A DNA stretch of 64,000 nucleotides from Leptothoe spongobia TAU-MAC 1115 (GCF_018739885.1 NZ_JADOES010000028.1:1-64000), one strand, 5' to 3'. Shown: positions 44,954 through 55,396, counted from the first letter of the stretch. Notes: generated by a model not told the origin, from the letters alone. Translations and numbers: made by a program.

Positions 44954-45516
44954 AAGCGGTGTTCGAGGAAGATGAGGTTTAGCTGTTTTAGAGAGCAGCT
45001 GCTAAATAGGGATATAGCCGATGTGCAATTAGTTATTCATGGATTCACAGCCTGTTTCAGAACAGACAATCGTTCGGCGGTAGGAAATTCATGAATACAA
45101 AAGTTCAAGGTTCGAGATAACTAGAAAATTAACCTGTTACATAATATTACGATGTTGGGGATCACCTTTGGGAGCTTAGTTTAGCGACGGCAAGCTATAG
45201 AAGCGTTAGAAATCGATAAGCTTTGCCTTGGCCCTTGATAAGCCTCTGCTAGATATTTGTCAGTTTTTCCCAACCACCAATCCTGCTCGTATCTTTAGTC
45301 CGTAAAAAGAACTCGATCCTAAATATAACAATGAGGATTACGCCCTTTGTGATGTTCCGATTATGGTTTTATTTGCTTTGTCCAAACCCGTGGTATCAAC
45401 TTAATGCGGGACGTTTTCTGGAAGATGGTGGTTGGTAGTTAGTCGTTAAACTCCAGTTAGGGACTAACTACCAACCACGAACTACTAACTTCCTTACCTG
45501 ATCAGAATTTCCCGGC
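44954..45516. other. Intergenic region, about 560 bp
   Basis: Between the GHL10 gene and the TPR gene, no protein-like frame was seen. The main feature is the 17-bp hairpin at 45428-45478. Confidence 0.5.
45428..45478. repeat. Perfect 17-bp hairpin downstream of the TPR gene
   Basis: GTGGTTGGTAGTTAGTC (45428-45444) pairs exactly with 45462-45478 across a 17-nt loop. Neither side has a T-run, so it is not a standard terminator. It lies 39 nt after the TPR stop (minus strand). It may be a repetitive hairpin unit or an mRNA 3' stabiliser. Confidence 0.6.
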
Positions 45517-47472
45517 TTACGCGGATACCCCAAACCCGAGCTGTCGAATCAGTGGATGTTCTTTCACCATCGGTAACACTTCCTGAAACCATAATCGGGC
45601 CATCTCTTCTTTCCCTTGCAACATCAACAACCGACTCCGTGTCAGCATCAAACTTACCAAACTATCCTCGGTCAACTGCGGCTGCCGTAATAACCCATCC
45701 AAAATAGTCTCAGCCGCCGCCAAATTCTCCTCTTGTAAATAAAGTTGAGCCATCGCTACTCGGCTATCCACATCTTCAGGATGCTCATCAATAATCCGCT
45801 GCGTCAGCTGACGAGACTCCACCAACTGCCCCTGATGTGTATATGCCAATGCCAAATTATTCAACAACACAGCATTATCTGGTTCTAATATCAATGCCTG
45901 TTTCAAATACTCCTCAGCTGTTTCCGCTGCTTTAGGAGATTCTAAAGCAATTTTCTTCATCGCTTTATCCAACAGCTCATTTACCTCAGGAGACTCCACC
46001 GCTGGTGGTTCTGGCACAATTTCATAACTCGCTAATGGTGGATTGTCACACCATTCACCGTTGAACCACAGCTTTGTTGTCTTTAACTTCTGTTGACCCA
46101 ATAAATAAGCCGCCATATGATAGCGCTGAGAATCACTGCCGTAAGTACCAGCCACAAACTCATTTACAGCTGCAATATGAGTCTCATGCGGACAACTCTT
46201 CGCAATTATCATCGCCAGCATCCGTGCTCTGGGACTGCCCCGCTTTAACCACACTGATACCATCTCACTCACAAACGGATAGTCGGCCAACAGCTTATCC
46301 ACCGCCGCTACTAGCGCAGGCTGTGGTTCCCTCTCCGGAGTCATTGCCAGAGCCACCTGCCGTAGATCTTGATATGCACCATTCTCCACCCAGCTATTGA
46401 GCTCAAACGCCCATGGCCCTTCCTTAAAGGTAGACGTCATATCAAAATTATCTAAATTTTCCTTAGCGACCTCCATGTCCGGGTGTAGTTCTAGGGCGAT
46501 ATTCCACTGTTTTCTGGCTGTGACTGGTTCCCCTTGGTGTACTAAGGCAACCGCTGCTAAGTGATGAAAGAGACCTGACACCAAGGGACGATCATCCTTG
46601 GTTGGATCTGGTGGTACTGTTGTCAGCAGGTCTACAATAGCTCCCATATCATCTAAATATGCCAGGGCCTCGGCCTTGCGGGTTAAGTCATCTAGGTCAG
46701 TACTAGAGTTAGCTATTAACTGTGATTTGTGGGCCTCGGCCTCGGCAAAATTACCCCGCAAGCAAAGAAACCGTATCAGATTTGCTCGTAGGAGAACACT
46801 GTCCGAGTGCTTTTTTAAAGTGGTTTGAAGTAGGGAGACTGCATCCCCATATTGATCATTGGCCATATAGGCTAAAGCCAAACTGTTATAACCAGCAACA
46901 AAGTCAGGACGCAGCTCAATGAGCAACTGTGCTGTCTCTATAGCCTTTGCCGATCGACTGGTCTCCGTATAGGCTCGCGTCTGTTCATAGAGAATTCCCA
47001 CCTCCCAATCATCCGGGTGACGTAGCCCCATGGATCCCAACACGTCTGACAAATTGGGCTCAATCATGTCTAAATGTTCTCTGCCCTCAATACTGCCGAC
47101 ATGGTCGGGCCAACGTTCAATGGCATGGCGATATTGTTTTACAGCCAATAGCGGATAGTAGTTGAGCACATAGGCATATCCCAGCAAAAAATTAACCCTG
47201 GCATCGTTGGGTTTAATGGCCAAAAAATCTTCGCAGGTGGCCTGATACTGTAACAGCAGCCCCAGCTTGTAATACACTTCTAACAAATGGGCTAATACAT
47301 CTAAGTTCTTAGGGTGAGAAACTTTCAGCTGAGTGAGAAGAGAATTTGCCTCTGACCATTGCTCTCGGCGCAGCAATGCTTCAGCATGGGCAAGCTCCGT
47401 GGTTAACGACTGACTACCAAAACCAAGGCTGGGATTAACTGGTTTCTTTTTCTTCTTCGTTTTCTTTGCCAT
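45517..47472 (-). CDS. Tetratricopeptide repeat protein
   Basis: A 651-residue TPR protein. After a basic tail (MAKKTKKKKKPVNPSLGFGS) come helical repeats, for example AEALLRREQWSEANSLLTQL (about residue 30), NARVNFLLGYAYV-like (DARVNFLLGYAYVLNYYPLL, near 92) and, near the C-terminus, NAVLLNNLALAYTHQGQLVE (near 535). There are about ten repeats in two blocks with a helical linker. TPR proteins are scaffolds; the partner is unknown. The start at 47472 is preferred over an upstream ATG because of the conserved-looking basic start. Confidence 0.85.
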   Translation of the reverse strand: MAKKTKKKKKPVNPSLGFGSQSLTTELAHAEALLRREQWSEANSLLTQLKVSHPKNLDVLAHLLEVYYKLGLLLQYQATCEDFLAIKPNDARVNFLLGYAYVLNYYPLLAVKQYRHAIERWPDHVGSIEGREHLDMIEPNLSDVLGSMGLRHPDDWEVGILYEQTRAYTETSRSAKAIETAQLLIELRPDFVAGYNSLALAYMANDQYGDAVSLLQTTLKKHSDSVLLRANLIRFLCLRGNFAEAEAHKSQLIANSSTDLDDLTRKAEALAYLDDMGAIVDLLTTVPPDPTKDDRPLVSGLFHHLAAVALVHQGEPVTARKQWNIALELHPDMEVAKENLDNFDMTSTFKEGPWAFELNSWVENGAYQDLRQVALAMTPEREPQPALVAAVDKLLADYPFVSEMVSVWLKRGSPRARMLAMIIAKSCPHETHIAAVNEFVAGTYGSDSQRYHMAAYLLGQQKLKTTKLWFNGEWCDNPPLASYEIVPEPPAVESPEVNELLDKAMKKIALESPKAAETAEEYLKQALILEPDNAVLLNNLALAYTHQGQLVESRQLTQRIIDEHPEDVDSRVAMAQLYLQEENLAAAETILDGLLRQPQLTEDSLVSLMLTRSRLLMLQGKEEMARLWFQEVLPMVKEHPLIRQLGFGVSA

Positions 47473-47587
47473 AGGACTCATCAGTAGATTTATCAACCTT
47501 AGAGGCCAGTGCTGACCCAAGCTCTAAAGATTTAGGAAACATTTAGCAAGTGATGACTGATGTATAAGTAGAAAAGGTTGTTTCTGT

Positions 47588-48346
47588 GTGCCAATGTCTA
47601 CGTTAACTTGGTCCGGTCGCCATATTGCTAAAGACCTCCTCCGTCAGCGGGTGTGGTCTACCCTCAAGCACCATAATGCTGTATCTCGTGATCCAGTGGG
47701 GCATATTCCTGATTTTATTGGTGCTGATGTTGCAGCGAATTGTCTGGCCAAGACTGAAATATGGCAACAGGCTCAGGTGATTAAATGTAATCCTGATTCC
47801 CCTCATACAGCTGTACGTTTGCGAGCCTTGGCTGATGGCAAGATTCTTTATATGGCGGTGCCTAGACTCTCTTGTGAAAAATGTTTTGTTGAGTTAAAGG
47901 CTGCGGACCTTGAGGCAAAAGCTGTGATGCTACGAGAGGCTGCTTCTATGCGTGGAGCCATGGTCCATGGACGACTGGTGGCTTTTGAAGAAATGCAGGC
48001 TATTGACTTGGTCGTCGTTGGTTGTGTGGCTGTGGCTGCCAACGGTGGTCGCATGGGCAAAGGAGCAGGCTTTGCCGATTTAGAGCTGGCGATGCTCCGA
48101 GAATGTGAGCTAATTTCTGAAACTACGCCGATTGTTACGACTGTTCATGACTTGCAAGTCGTTCCTGCATCAGAGTTACCCATGCAGGACCATGATTGGG
48201 GCTTGGATTTGGTGGTGACGCCAACCCGGTGTTTGGTGACTGACAATATCCATTCCAAACCTACTGGGCTTGATTGGGATAGGATCCAACCAGATCAAAC
48301 TACCAATATTCCAATTCTTGGAGCTTGGACAAAACAACGTATTTAA
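47588..48346 (+). CDS. 5-formyltetrahydrofolate cyclo-ligase-like protein
   Basis: A 252-residue member of the 5-FCL fold. The family's nucleotide loop GCVAVAANGGRMGKGAGFAD lies near residue 152 and the N-terminal basic part reads KDLLRQRVWSTLKHH. The central KILYMAVPRL segment is like that of MTHFSD-type proteins rather than the short FAU1-type enzymes, so folate activity is uncertain. The start is GTG 47588 or ATG 47594. It is divergent from the TPR gene and followed 70 nt later by the GST gene. Confidence 0.75.
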   Translation: MPMSTLTWSGRHIAKDLLRQRVWSTLKHHNAVSRDPVGHIPDFIGADVAANCLAKTEIWQQAQVIKCNPDSPHTAVRLRALADGKILYMAVPRLSCEKCFVELKAADLEAKAVMLREAASMRGAMVHGRLVAFEEMQAIDLVVVGCVAVAANGGRMGKGAGFADLELAMLRECELISETTPIVTTVHDLQVVPASELPMQDHDWGLDLVVTPTRCLVTDNIHSKPTGLDWDRIQPDQTTNIPILGAWTKQRI

Positions 48347-48418
48347 AGAGCGTAGTTTGGCGAGCATCGTCTACTCAACCTCCGTATTTCTCCGTTCTCC
48401 TTTCTTCTACTATTTCCC

Positions 48419-49402
48419 ATGGCGCTTCCTCCTAGCCTACTCATTCGTACTGCTAAAACCATTTGGACGCTTCTATGGCGGACTATGATGTCCCAGATGG
48501 CTCCTAGCGACCAGGGAGGGGCTTATCAGAGACCGAAAAGTGTATTTTGCGATCGCATCCCCTCCGAAAAATTTCCTGCAAGCACTCAACGTTATCGGTT
48601 GATTGTTGGCATGGGATGTCCCTGGGCCCATCGCACCCTGATTGTTCGTGCTATTAAAGGTTTAGATTCAGCTATTGCGATTACTGTTGTTTCCCCGTCG
48701 GGTGATGAAGGCTGTTGGATCTTTGATCAACCTTCCAAACAGGACTCCCTCGACTGTCGTACCATGCCTCAGTTTTATGCCAAGGCTCAGCTTGGATATC
48801 AGGGTCGAGCTACAGTCCCTGTCCTTTGGGATAGCCAGACAAATACTATTGTCAATAATGAGAGTTCTGAAATTATTGAGATTTTGAACGCAGCCTTTAA
48901 TAACTGGGCCACTCAACCTAACCTTGAACTTTATCCTGTTGAGCTACGTTCCGACATTGACCAATGGAATAAGCGAATCTATAGTGCCGTAAATAACGGC
49001 GTCTATCGCTGTGGGTTTGCCCAAACCCAAGCCGCCTATGAAGCTGCTTGCAACGATTTATTTGAGACCTTAGACGTCATTGATACTACTCTAGCAACCT
49101 CTCGCTATTTGTGTGGTAGTTCAATAACTCTGGCAGATATACGCTTATTTACCACCTTGATTCGTTTTGATGTAGCCTACTATGGCCTCTTTAAATGTAA
49201 TCGCCGCCGGATCTCCGAATACGAACATCTCAGCGGCTATTTACGAGATATTTATCAGCTTCCTGGGGTAGCCAAAACCTGTGATGTTGATGCCATTAAG
49301 CGAGACTATTTTGGCAATTTATTTCCCCTCAACCCAGGTGGCATCATTCCTCTAGGACCAGACTTAGAAAGTATGACAGTCCCCCATAGACGAGGAACTT
49401 AA
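48419..49402 (+). CDS. Xi-class glutathione S-transferase (glutathionyl-hydroquinone reductase)
   Basis: A 327-residue Xi-class GST. The catalytic cysteine is in GMGCPWAHRTLIVRAIKGLD near residue 65. The substrate region is FDQPSKQDSLDCR, and the C-terminal helical domain contains TLADIRLFTTLIRFDVAYYG near residue 238 and the conserved YLRDIYQLPGV. Family enzymes (YqjG, ECM4) reduce glutathionyl-hydroquinones back to hydroquinones. It ends 3 nt before the convergent NYN gene. It is thematically linked to the quinone-type genes elsewhere in the window but not co-located. Confidence 0.9.
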   Translation: MALPPSLLIRTAKTIWTLLWRTMMSQMAPSDQGGAYQRPKSVFCDRIPSEKFPASTQRYRLIVGMGCPWAHRTLIVRAIKGLDSAIAITVVSPSGDEGCWIFDQPSKQDSLDCRTMPQFYAKAQLGYQGRATVPVLWDSQTNTIVNNESSEIIEILNAAFNNWATQPNLELYPVELRSDIDQWNKRIYSAVNNGVYRCGFAQTQAAYEAACNDLFETLDVIDTTLATSRYLCGSSITLADIRLFTTLIRFDVAYYGLFKCNRRRISEYEHLSGYLRDIYQLPGVAKTCDVDAIKRDYFGNLFPLNPGGIIPLGPDLESMTVPHRRGT

Positions 49403-49404
49403 CA

Positions 49405-49923
49405 TCAATCTTTTTCGATGTAACGTCTAACCGAGTTCAAATCGATGTATCGATCCGTTGCGTTACGTAGCTCCCGAGCAATCATGCCCTCTGTGGACAC
49501 TACAGTAATATGGGTGTTCTTAGAACGCAGCAACTCAATTGCTCGCTCAAAGTCACCATCACCACTGAATAAGACAACTCGATCATATTGGGCAGCGGTG
49601 TTAAACATATCAACGACGATTTCGATATCCAGGTTTGCCTTTTGAGAATAGCGTCCGGAGTTATCGTCGTAATATTCTTTCAAAATCTTAGTGCGTACGG
49701 TGTAGCCAAGACTAATGAGAGCATCCCGAAAACCGCGCTGATCTTGTGGATCTTTTAGACCTGTATACCAAAATGCATTGATTAAGGTTGAAGGAACTGT
49801 TTCGTTAGTAAAGTACTCAAGAACACGCTTAGGGTCAAAAAACCAGCCATTTTTTTGCTGGGCATAAAACATATTATTCCCGTCTACAAATATAGAAAGT
49901 CGGCTTAACGGTTGCGTATGCAT
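49405..49923 (-). CDS. NYN domain protein (LabA/DUF88 family)
   Basis: A 172-residue PIN-like ribonuclease-fold protein. Acidic residues of the family are visible in LSIFVDGNNMFYAQ near residue 10 and VLFSGDGDFERAIELLRS near residue 117. The C-terminal region is MIARELRNATDRYIDLNSVR. LabA of Synechococcus, in this family, acts in clock output; others are RNases. Length is normal for the short form. Convergent with the GST gene. Confidence 0.88.
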   Translation of the reverse strand: MHTQPLSRLSIFVDGNNMFYAQQKNGWFFDPKRVLEYFTNETVPSTLINAFWYTGLKDPQDQRGFRDALISLGYTVRTKILKEYYDDNSGRYSQKANLDIEIVVDMFNTAAQYDRVVLFSGDGDFERAIELLRSKNTHITVVSTEGMIARELRNATDRYIDLNSVRRYIEKD

Positions 49924-50802
49924 AGAAGTAAAAACAATAACATTAACTAGAAACTAAATAGCTAGGCCTCAAAGTAAATAGTCAGCACAGCTACTTAGAA
50001 ATAGTCCGAAACCTAAATATAAGAGCAGAAAAGCAACTAAATACGAATTTCGATACAACTACCTACCAAATCACGACGCAATTACTAAGGCATGAAATGA
50101 TACATGGATTTAATTAGTGGTAGGTAACCATAACTAATTTATAAAGAGCTTGACGGTGACGATATATAAATAATCAAAACTGGAGATGTCCTTGAGTTTC
50201 TTAACTTAAAATTGACTGATTAGCTAGATGGTTACAATTTTCCCCATATTGGTAGAGCACTTATAAAATTTCATAGAGCTTTGTATCCATACCTTTTCAA
50301 TTAGAATAGACAGTTTCAGTACATAAATTAGCTTCGTTGTACGGACTGTTTGCCAAGCAAACCGTAGTGGTTATCTAAATAAGTTGTCACATTTGTCACT
50401 AAATTATGTTTGGAGTCTATGGTCAGTTCTCTTTGAAATAGGTCAAGTTACTACTATAAGCCAGATTTGGCTATCGTGCGGACGCCTCTCTCTATTCCTG
50501 CCGCCTTGCTCAAATCTCCCAGCTTATAAGTTTGACCTTTAATATACACATACTGACATCAACGACTTACCCAGCGTCATATTATGAGGATGGGATACTA
50601 GCGATAGCTTCAGGCTATTATGGTTTTAATTCCAGTTTATAACCGTAACACTATCCCACACTTTATGTGATTTTATACACGCCACTTTATTAAATACTGA
50701 AATTATTCAAATTGTTCGCCTAACTAAGGAAATCCTTGATTTCATACAGGTTGCATCATCATATTGCTTTGATTTGTACGGTGTCTAAATACTTTTATAC
50801 GG
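49924..50802. other. AT-rich intergenic region, about 880 bp
   Basis: The longest gap in the window. It separates the divergent NYN and CHASE2-kinase genes. Short frames have no protein-like character. A long 5' leader for the CHASE2-kinase gene is possible. Nothing else recognised. Confidence 0.5.
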
Positions 50803-53226
50803 ATGAAACAAGATGGGGCTGATATCACGGCTACGTTGACATCTCAAGATCGTCTGCGTAGTCTTTTGCCAACCATCAATCTTGCACAGCGATGGCGCGC
50901 TTGCCTGAATGTAGTGCTGATTGGTACAACCGCATTAATTACAGGATGTAATCTTAGCTTTGTTCGTTCATTAGAGCATCAGGCGCAAGCTCTAATGTGG
51001 GAGCTGCGAGGAGTCGTATCGGCTCCAAGCGATATCGTTATCTTAGCCATTGATGAGGAATCTCTATCTCAGGGGCAGCATTATTTAGATCAGCCTGAAG
51101 CTTATCCTGAACTAGCAGCGATTAGTTCATGGCCATGGCCACGGGCAACCTATGCCTCTGCTATAGAAAAACTTTTGGATGCAGGTGCCGATGCAATTGC
51201 CTTAGATATTGTTTTTGCTCAGCCTAGTAGCTACGGACCAGAAGATGATATAGCCTTTGCTAACGTTCTTGCTAAACATGGAGAACAGGTAGTGCTGGCG
51301 GCAGAATATGGCGATATTGATCTGAGACAGGGGTCTTTGATACAGCCAACGCTACCGTTGCCTGACTTTCGTGAGATGCCGATTCAAGTCGGAGCTATTA
51401 ACTTTCCGATGGAACCCAATGGTAAAATCCATCGTCTTAGTCGGGAATTTTTGAATACGCTTAAAGAGGTAGAGTCCAATCTATTAGGTGAAGAATTTCC
51501 TGCAGAAGATCAGACTGAACCGCCAGTCTTGAGCTTTTCAGAAGCAACTTTGACTGCGGCTCAGGGCGATTACACACAGACTAAGGGCAATCATATCTTC
51601 TTCCATGGGCCTGCTAAGACTTTTCAGCATGTTCCCTTTTGGTACATATTAGATGATGAACTTTGGCGATCTCAGTTAGATAATGGTCGTTTCTTTGAGG
51701 ACAAAATTGTTCTGGTCGGTTCTACTGCTTCGCTTCATCAAGACTTTCATGCAGCTCCTTTCTCTAAAAGTTTACTGTACTCTACGCCGATGGCTGGCGT
51801 AGAGATCCTGGCTAATACTGTTGCGACATTACGTGATGATTTAGCTCTGTATTCTCTAGCTCAAAAGCCTTGGCTGAGTGCGTTGGTGGTGGGTGGATGG
51901 TTGGGTGGAATGGTTATAGTAATGAGTAAAATCTCATCTCGCCGACCATTTTATCGATTAGTTTGGGCAGCCACAGGATCAGCTGCATGGGGAATAGTTG
52001 CTTTTGTTGTTTTTATAACCGGTGGTGTTATCATCCCCATGGCAGTGCCAATCTTTAGTGTGTTGGGTTTTGCTACTGCAGATTTTTCCATTGGTTTCTT
52101 TAGTGAGCAGTTACAGAAAAAGACATTACGCAGTACATTAGCTCGTTATGTCACTTCTCCCATTGTTCAAGAGATTATTAGTCAACAGGATGATTTCAAG
52201 GATCTATTGGCGGTTCATGAGAGTGAGATGATCGGTACTGTCCTGAGCGATCGCTATCGGATTAGCAAAATTCTGGGAGCGGGTGGTTTTGGGGATACTT
52301 ATCTAGCTGAAGATACCCAGCGACCGGGTAATCCAATTTGTGTTGTTAAGCAGTTGAAGATTGTTAGTGATAATCCTCGGGCTCACCAATTAGCCCAGCG
52401 TCTGTTCGCAGCAGAAGCTGCCACCTTAGAACGTCTAGGTGAACACGATCAAATACCACGTCTGTTAGCATACTTTGAAGCTAACTATTCCTTCTATCTA
52501 GTGCAAGAAATGATTGAAGGAACTTTGCTCAAAGATTTGCTTGACCCTCAGCGACCGATGTCTCAACGATCAGTAGCTCGGTTTTTATTAGATCTCCTAC
52601 CGGTGATCGAGGCGGTTCATACTCAAGGTGTTATCCATCGAGATATAAAACCATCTAACATTATTTCTCGCCATAATGATCACAGTTATGTGCTGATCGA
52701 CTTTGGGGCAGTCAAGCAAATTTCTAATCGTTTGACGGATACTAATGCTCGCATTACATCAACGGTTGGGATTGGTACCCAGGGCTATATGCCTAGTGAG
52801 CAGTCTGCTGGATTACCTAACTTTAGCAGTGACCTGTATGCTCTTGGCATTACTGCTATCGAGGCTTTGACTGGGTTGCCACCCCATGCGTTGCAGCGAG
52901 ATAAGCATGGAGAAATTCTTTGGGCTGATAAGGTCTCGGATTTAAATCCTGGCCTGGCTACAGTGCTTGGTAAGATGGTGCGCTATGACTTTAACCAACG
53001 TTATTCAACGGCTCAAGCTGTACTTCAAGATCTACGAGAGTTAAAACTAGACGGATTGTCTGAGGAATCGCTCGAAAAAGTGGTGCCTGAGCTAGAGTTG
53101 GTTAACGAGCAAGATGCTAAGCTTTCGACAGTAATTTTACCGAAGGACTGGGATAAAAGCTATAAACTCCCAGATGCTACTACTGCTATAGATCCCGACG
53201 ATAATGATGCAATAGAAATCAGTTAA
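50803..53226 (+). CDS. CHASE2-domain serine/threonine protein kinase
   Basis: An 807-residue membrane receptor kinase. A first membrane segment (near 36-52) precedes the CHASE2 sensor (about residues 55-350: VILAIDEESLSQGQHYLDQP, WPWPRATYASAIEKLLDAGA, FFEDKIVLVGSTASLHQD). Two or three helices follow (about 360-435). The kinase covers about 484-750, with YRISKILGAGGFGDTYLAED, the lysine in CVVKQLK, HRDIKPSNII near 614 and IDFGAVKQI as the DFG motif. The CHASE2 domain should face the periplasm. A minus-strand FecR-domain gene is convergent downstream, a pairing seen with CHASE2 proteins in cyanobacteria. Confidence 0.93.
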   Translation: MKQDGADITATLTSQDRLRSLLPTINLAQRWRACLNVVLIGTTALITGCNLSFVRSLEHQAQALMWELRGVVSAPSDIVILAIDEESLSQGQHYLDQPEAYPELAAISSWPWPRATYASAIEKLLDAGADAIALDIVFAQPSSYGPEDDIAFANVLAKHGEQVVLAAEYGDIDLRQGSLIQPTLPLPDFREMPIQVGAINFPMEPNGKIHRLSREFLNTLKEVESNLLGEEFPAEDQTEPPVLSFSEATLTAAQGDYTQTKGNHIFFHGPAKTFQHVPFWYILDDELWRSQLDNGRFFEDKIVLVGSTASLHQDFHAAPFSKSLLYSTPMAGVEILANTVATLRDDLALYSLAQKPWLSALVVGGWLGGMVIVMSKISSRRPFYRLVWAATGSAAWGIVAFVVFITGGVIIPMAVPIFSVLGFATADFSIGFFSEQLQKKTLRSTLARYVTSPIVQEIISQQDDFKDLLAVHESEMIGTVLSDRYRISKILGAGGFGDTYLAEDTQRPGNPICVVKQLKIVSDNPRAHQLAQRLFAAEAATLERLGEHDQIPRLLAYFEANYSFYLVQEMIEGTLLKDLLDPQRPMSQRSVARFLLDLLPVIEAVHTQGVIHRDIKPSNIISRHNDHSYVLIDFGAVKQISNRLTDTNARITSTVGIGTQGYMPSEQSAGLPNFSSDLYALGITAIEALTGLPPHALQRDKHGEILWADKVSDLNPGLATVLGKMVRYDFNQRYSTAQAVLQDLRELKLDGLSEESLEKVVPELELVNEQDAKLSTVILPKDWDKSYKLPDATTAIDPDDNDAIEIS

Positions 53227-53329
53227 ATGTTTAACGTGAGTAGAAGCATTTTATAAGTTGCATATGCTTTATTGCAGTAGACCTCGCTAGATACGTAAAG
53301 AGCATCAAAAATTATCAAATTTTATGTAT

Positions 53330-55042
53330 CTAGTTAGGAGCTGATGCTGGGTCAGAATTAGGACCATTGATTGATAAATCTGGTGACTGTAGTACTACTT
53401 CAGGATCATTTGCACCAGCTGGCTGTTGTCGCTCAAAGTCCTCAATTGTAACTTCTGGCCGTTCTGGAATTTGGTCAGCTTCTAAAGTAGGGACTACTTC
53501 CTCAGGGATTGTTGATGCAACGGTGGGTGTATCGACTGGATTAGGTGTGTTTACGACTGGCGTTTCTGGCTTATCAATCGAGGCAGGTGTATTTACAACA
53601 GATGTGATGGGCTGCTCAACTGGATTCGGGGTGGTTACGACCGGAGTTGGTGGCTGCTCGACCGGAGCAGGTGTATTTACAACAGATGTGATGGGCTGCT
53701 CAACTGGATTCGGGGTGGTTACAACCGGAGTTGGTGGCTGCTCGACCGGAGCAGGTGTATTTACAACAGATGTGATGGGTTGTTCAACCGTATTCGGGGT
53801 GGTCACGACCGAGGGGGGAGTCGATGTTTCTATTGAAGCTTCAGCTCCTGTTGGCGTTACCGTTGAAATTGCTGGAAGATTAGTATTAGTAGAGGAAATC
53901 GATGAAACTGTCGATGTTGTTGCAGAACTACTACTACTTGTCACTGCTACAGGTGCAGGTGCAGCTGGAGGTGTTAAATCTGCCTGAGATTCTCTGATAC
54001 TGGCACTTGTGACAGTGTTATCAATATTTGCGTCACCGCCAGCTAACGTCTCTGGTGCCAGAGCATTAACCACTGAAGATGTTCCTTCTGATGAGGCGGT
54101 TGTAATGGGTTGACCTAAACCATGAAAGGAGGCTGCTGGTGATGATGCAAACCCAGGAAAGCTAGCAAAAACACTGCTGCTAGATGACTCATCTAATTCA
54201 TTAAAAGTATCGTTAATCCCACTGAGAGCGATAAATCCAGGATTTTCAACGATTTCTTCAGCTGGGACGTCATTATCAAAATCACCTTGTAGCTTTAGGG
54301 CATCCTGAATTTCCTGCCACACACCTTGAAGATCCTCAGATAATTCTGCAGGTGGTGTAGAGCTGTCAAGCTGTAAGCCTTCTACCAGCCCACTAGTCTG
54401 ATAGAACGTTTTGAGATCAAATTCAAGCCTTTGAGTAATCGTATCGCCTTCGATTACAACCATCTCTCCAGCGTAGATAGGCTGCTGCTGCGAACCGCTT
54501 TGATTGTAGGCGAGCATAGCTCCTGCTGGATTATTGGTTAGGGCTCCAACAAAAGTTATCGGGGAATTACAATAACCTTCAGCTGTTAATTCAGCTAAGC
54601 ACTTTACCCTAACAAATAGAGCAGACCCTTGGATTCCTGTCACCGCATTGGGCGTTTGTATCGTGGTACGCCCTTGGCCAGGTGGAATCAAGAGTAAAAC
54701 CGTACCGTTTGAAAGCTGAAAATTTCGGGTGTTAGGCGTGAATCGGAAGGTTGCTTGCTCGCCAACCCGTGCCAAAGAGCCATCATTGAAACGGAGTTCT
54801 GCGCGAGCCGATGAAGAGGTACGCAGCGCATCTCCAATATTCATCACATCAGCAACACGCGCCAAGCGTGCATTGTGACCGCTGGGGATAAGGTGTACCC
54901 GATTGCGTAATCGCTCCACTCTAGCTGAGGTAAGCGATGTTTGGGCTAAGGCGGCACCAGGGATACCAAAAATAAAGGAGGTACCTAATAATAGTGAGCA
55001 CCAGCGTGCAGAAACTTTGCGCATAGTCAGATAGGGGCTCAT
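53330..55042 (-). CDS. FecR-domain secreted protein with proline/threonine repeats
   Basis: A 570-residue exported protein. A signal peptide (SLLLGTSFIFGIPGAALAQ) is followed by a FecR domain (about residues 35-190: LHLIPSGHNARLARVADVMN-like start, SARAELRFNDGSLARVGEQA, PNAVTGIQGSALFVRVKCLA). A Ser-rich linker and a Pro/Thr/Val-rich stalk follow, with 28-residue repeats (PVEQPITSVVNTPAPVEQPP pattern). FecR domains sense or relay envelope signals. The stalk may cross the peptidoglycan. It faces the CHASE2-kinase gene tail to tail and is divergent from the barrel gene. ATG 55024 is an alternative start. Confidence 0.88.
   Translation of the reverse strand: MSPYLTMRKVSARWCSLLLGTSFIFGIPGAALAQTSLTSARVERLRNRVHLIPSGHNARLARVADVMNIGDALRTSSSARAELRFNDGSLARVGEQATFRFTPNTRNFQLSNGTVLLLIPPGQGRTTIQTPNAVTGIQGSALFVRVKCLAELTAEGYCNSPITFVGALTNNPAGAMLAYNQSGSQQQPIYAGEMVVIEGDTITQRLEFDLKTFYQTSGLVEGLQLDSSTPPAELSEDLQGVWQEIQDALKLQGDFDNDVPAEEIVENPGFIALSGINDTFNELDESSSSSVFASFPGFASSPAASFHGLGQPITTASSEGTSSVVNALAPETLAGGDANIDNTVTSASIRESQADLTPPAAPAPVAVTSSSSSATTSTVSSISSTNTNLPAISTVTPTGAEASIETSTPPSVVTTPNTVEQPITSVVNTPAPVEQPPTPVVTTPNPVEQPITSVVNTPAPVEQPPTPVVTTPNPVEQPITSVVNTPASIDKPETPVVNTPNPVDTPTVASTIPEEVVPTLEADQIPERPEVTIEDFERQQPAGANDPEVVLQSPDLSINGPNSDPASAPN
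53583..53810. repeat. 84-bp tandem repeats in the FecR-protein gene
   Basis: Copies start at 53583, 53667 and 53751 (84 bp apart, 28 codons); the first two differ by one base in the part compared, the third is partial. They encode the alternating PVEQP / VVTTPNP / SVVNTPAP stalk. Copy number is likely variable between strains. Confidence 0.85.
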
Positions 55043-55396
55043 GGGCAGAAGTACTGGGCAAATGCATTGAGCAGGAACTTTTACTCTGCTCCACTAGTAA
55101 TACTACCCAACTTTCTATCATCATGGCCACAGTTTGTTTACGCTTTCTTCAAAGTGCAGCCTAGTTTTTGTGATTTATTCGGTCTTTATCCTGATATGTA
55201 AGCGTTTTTCAGATTTTGGGAAAAATGTCTTATTAGGTTTAGGTATTTGAGCGCACGGCATTAACGACAATGGTTCTTCTGGACTATAGTTACAAATGCC
55301 ATGTTTTGCTCAAAACACTGTCAGCGTTCTGGATTGCATAACAGTGGACTATCTGTACATCGGCAAATAGGCTGATTTTGGAACTATGGAATATTA

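Noticed and set aside
46074..46400. 108-residue plus-strand frame inside the TPR gene
   Set aside because: Antisense shadow of a well-supported TPR coding sequence.
53583..53810. CRISPR-like spacing of repeats
   Set aside because: Units are contiguous coding repeats of 84 bp without unique spacers.
53367..53987. Long plus-strand open frame opposite the FecR-protein stalk
   Set aside because: It is the shadow of the repetitive Pro/Thr-coding sequence; low-complexity Gly/Val/Thr translation and no ribosome site.
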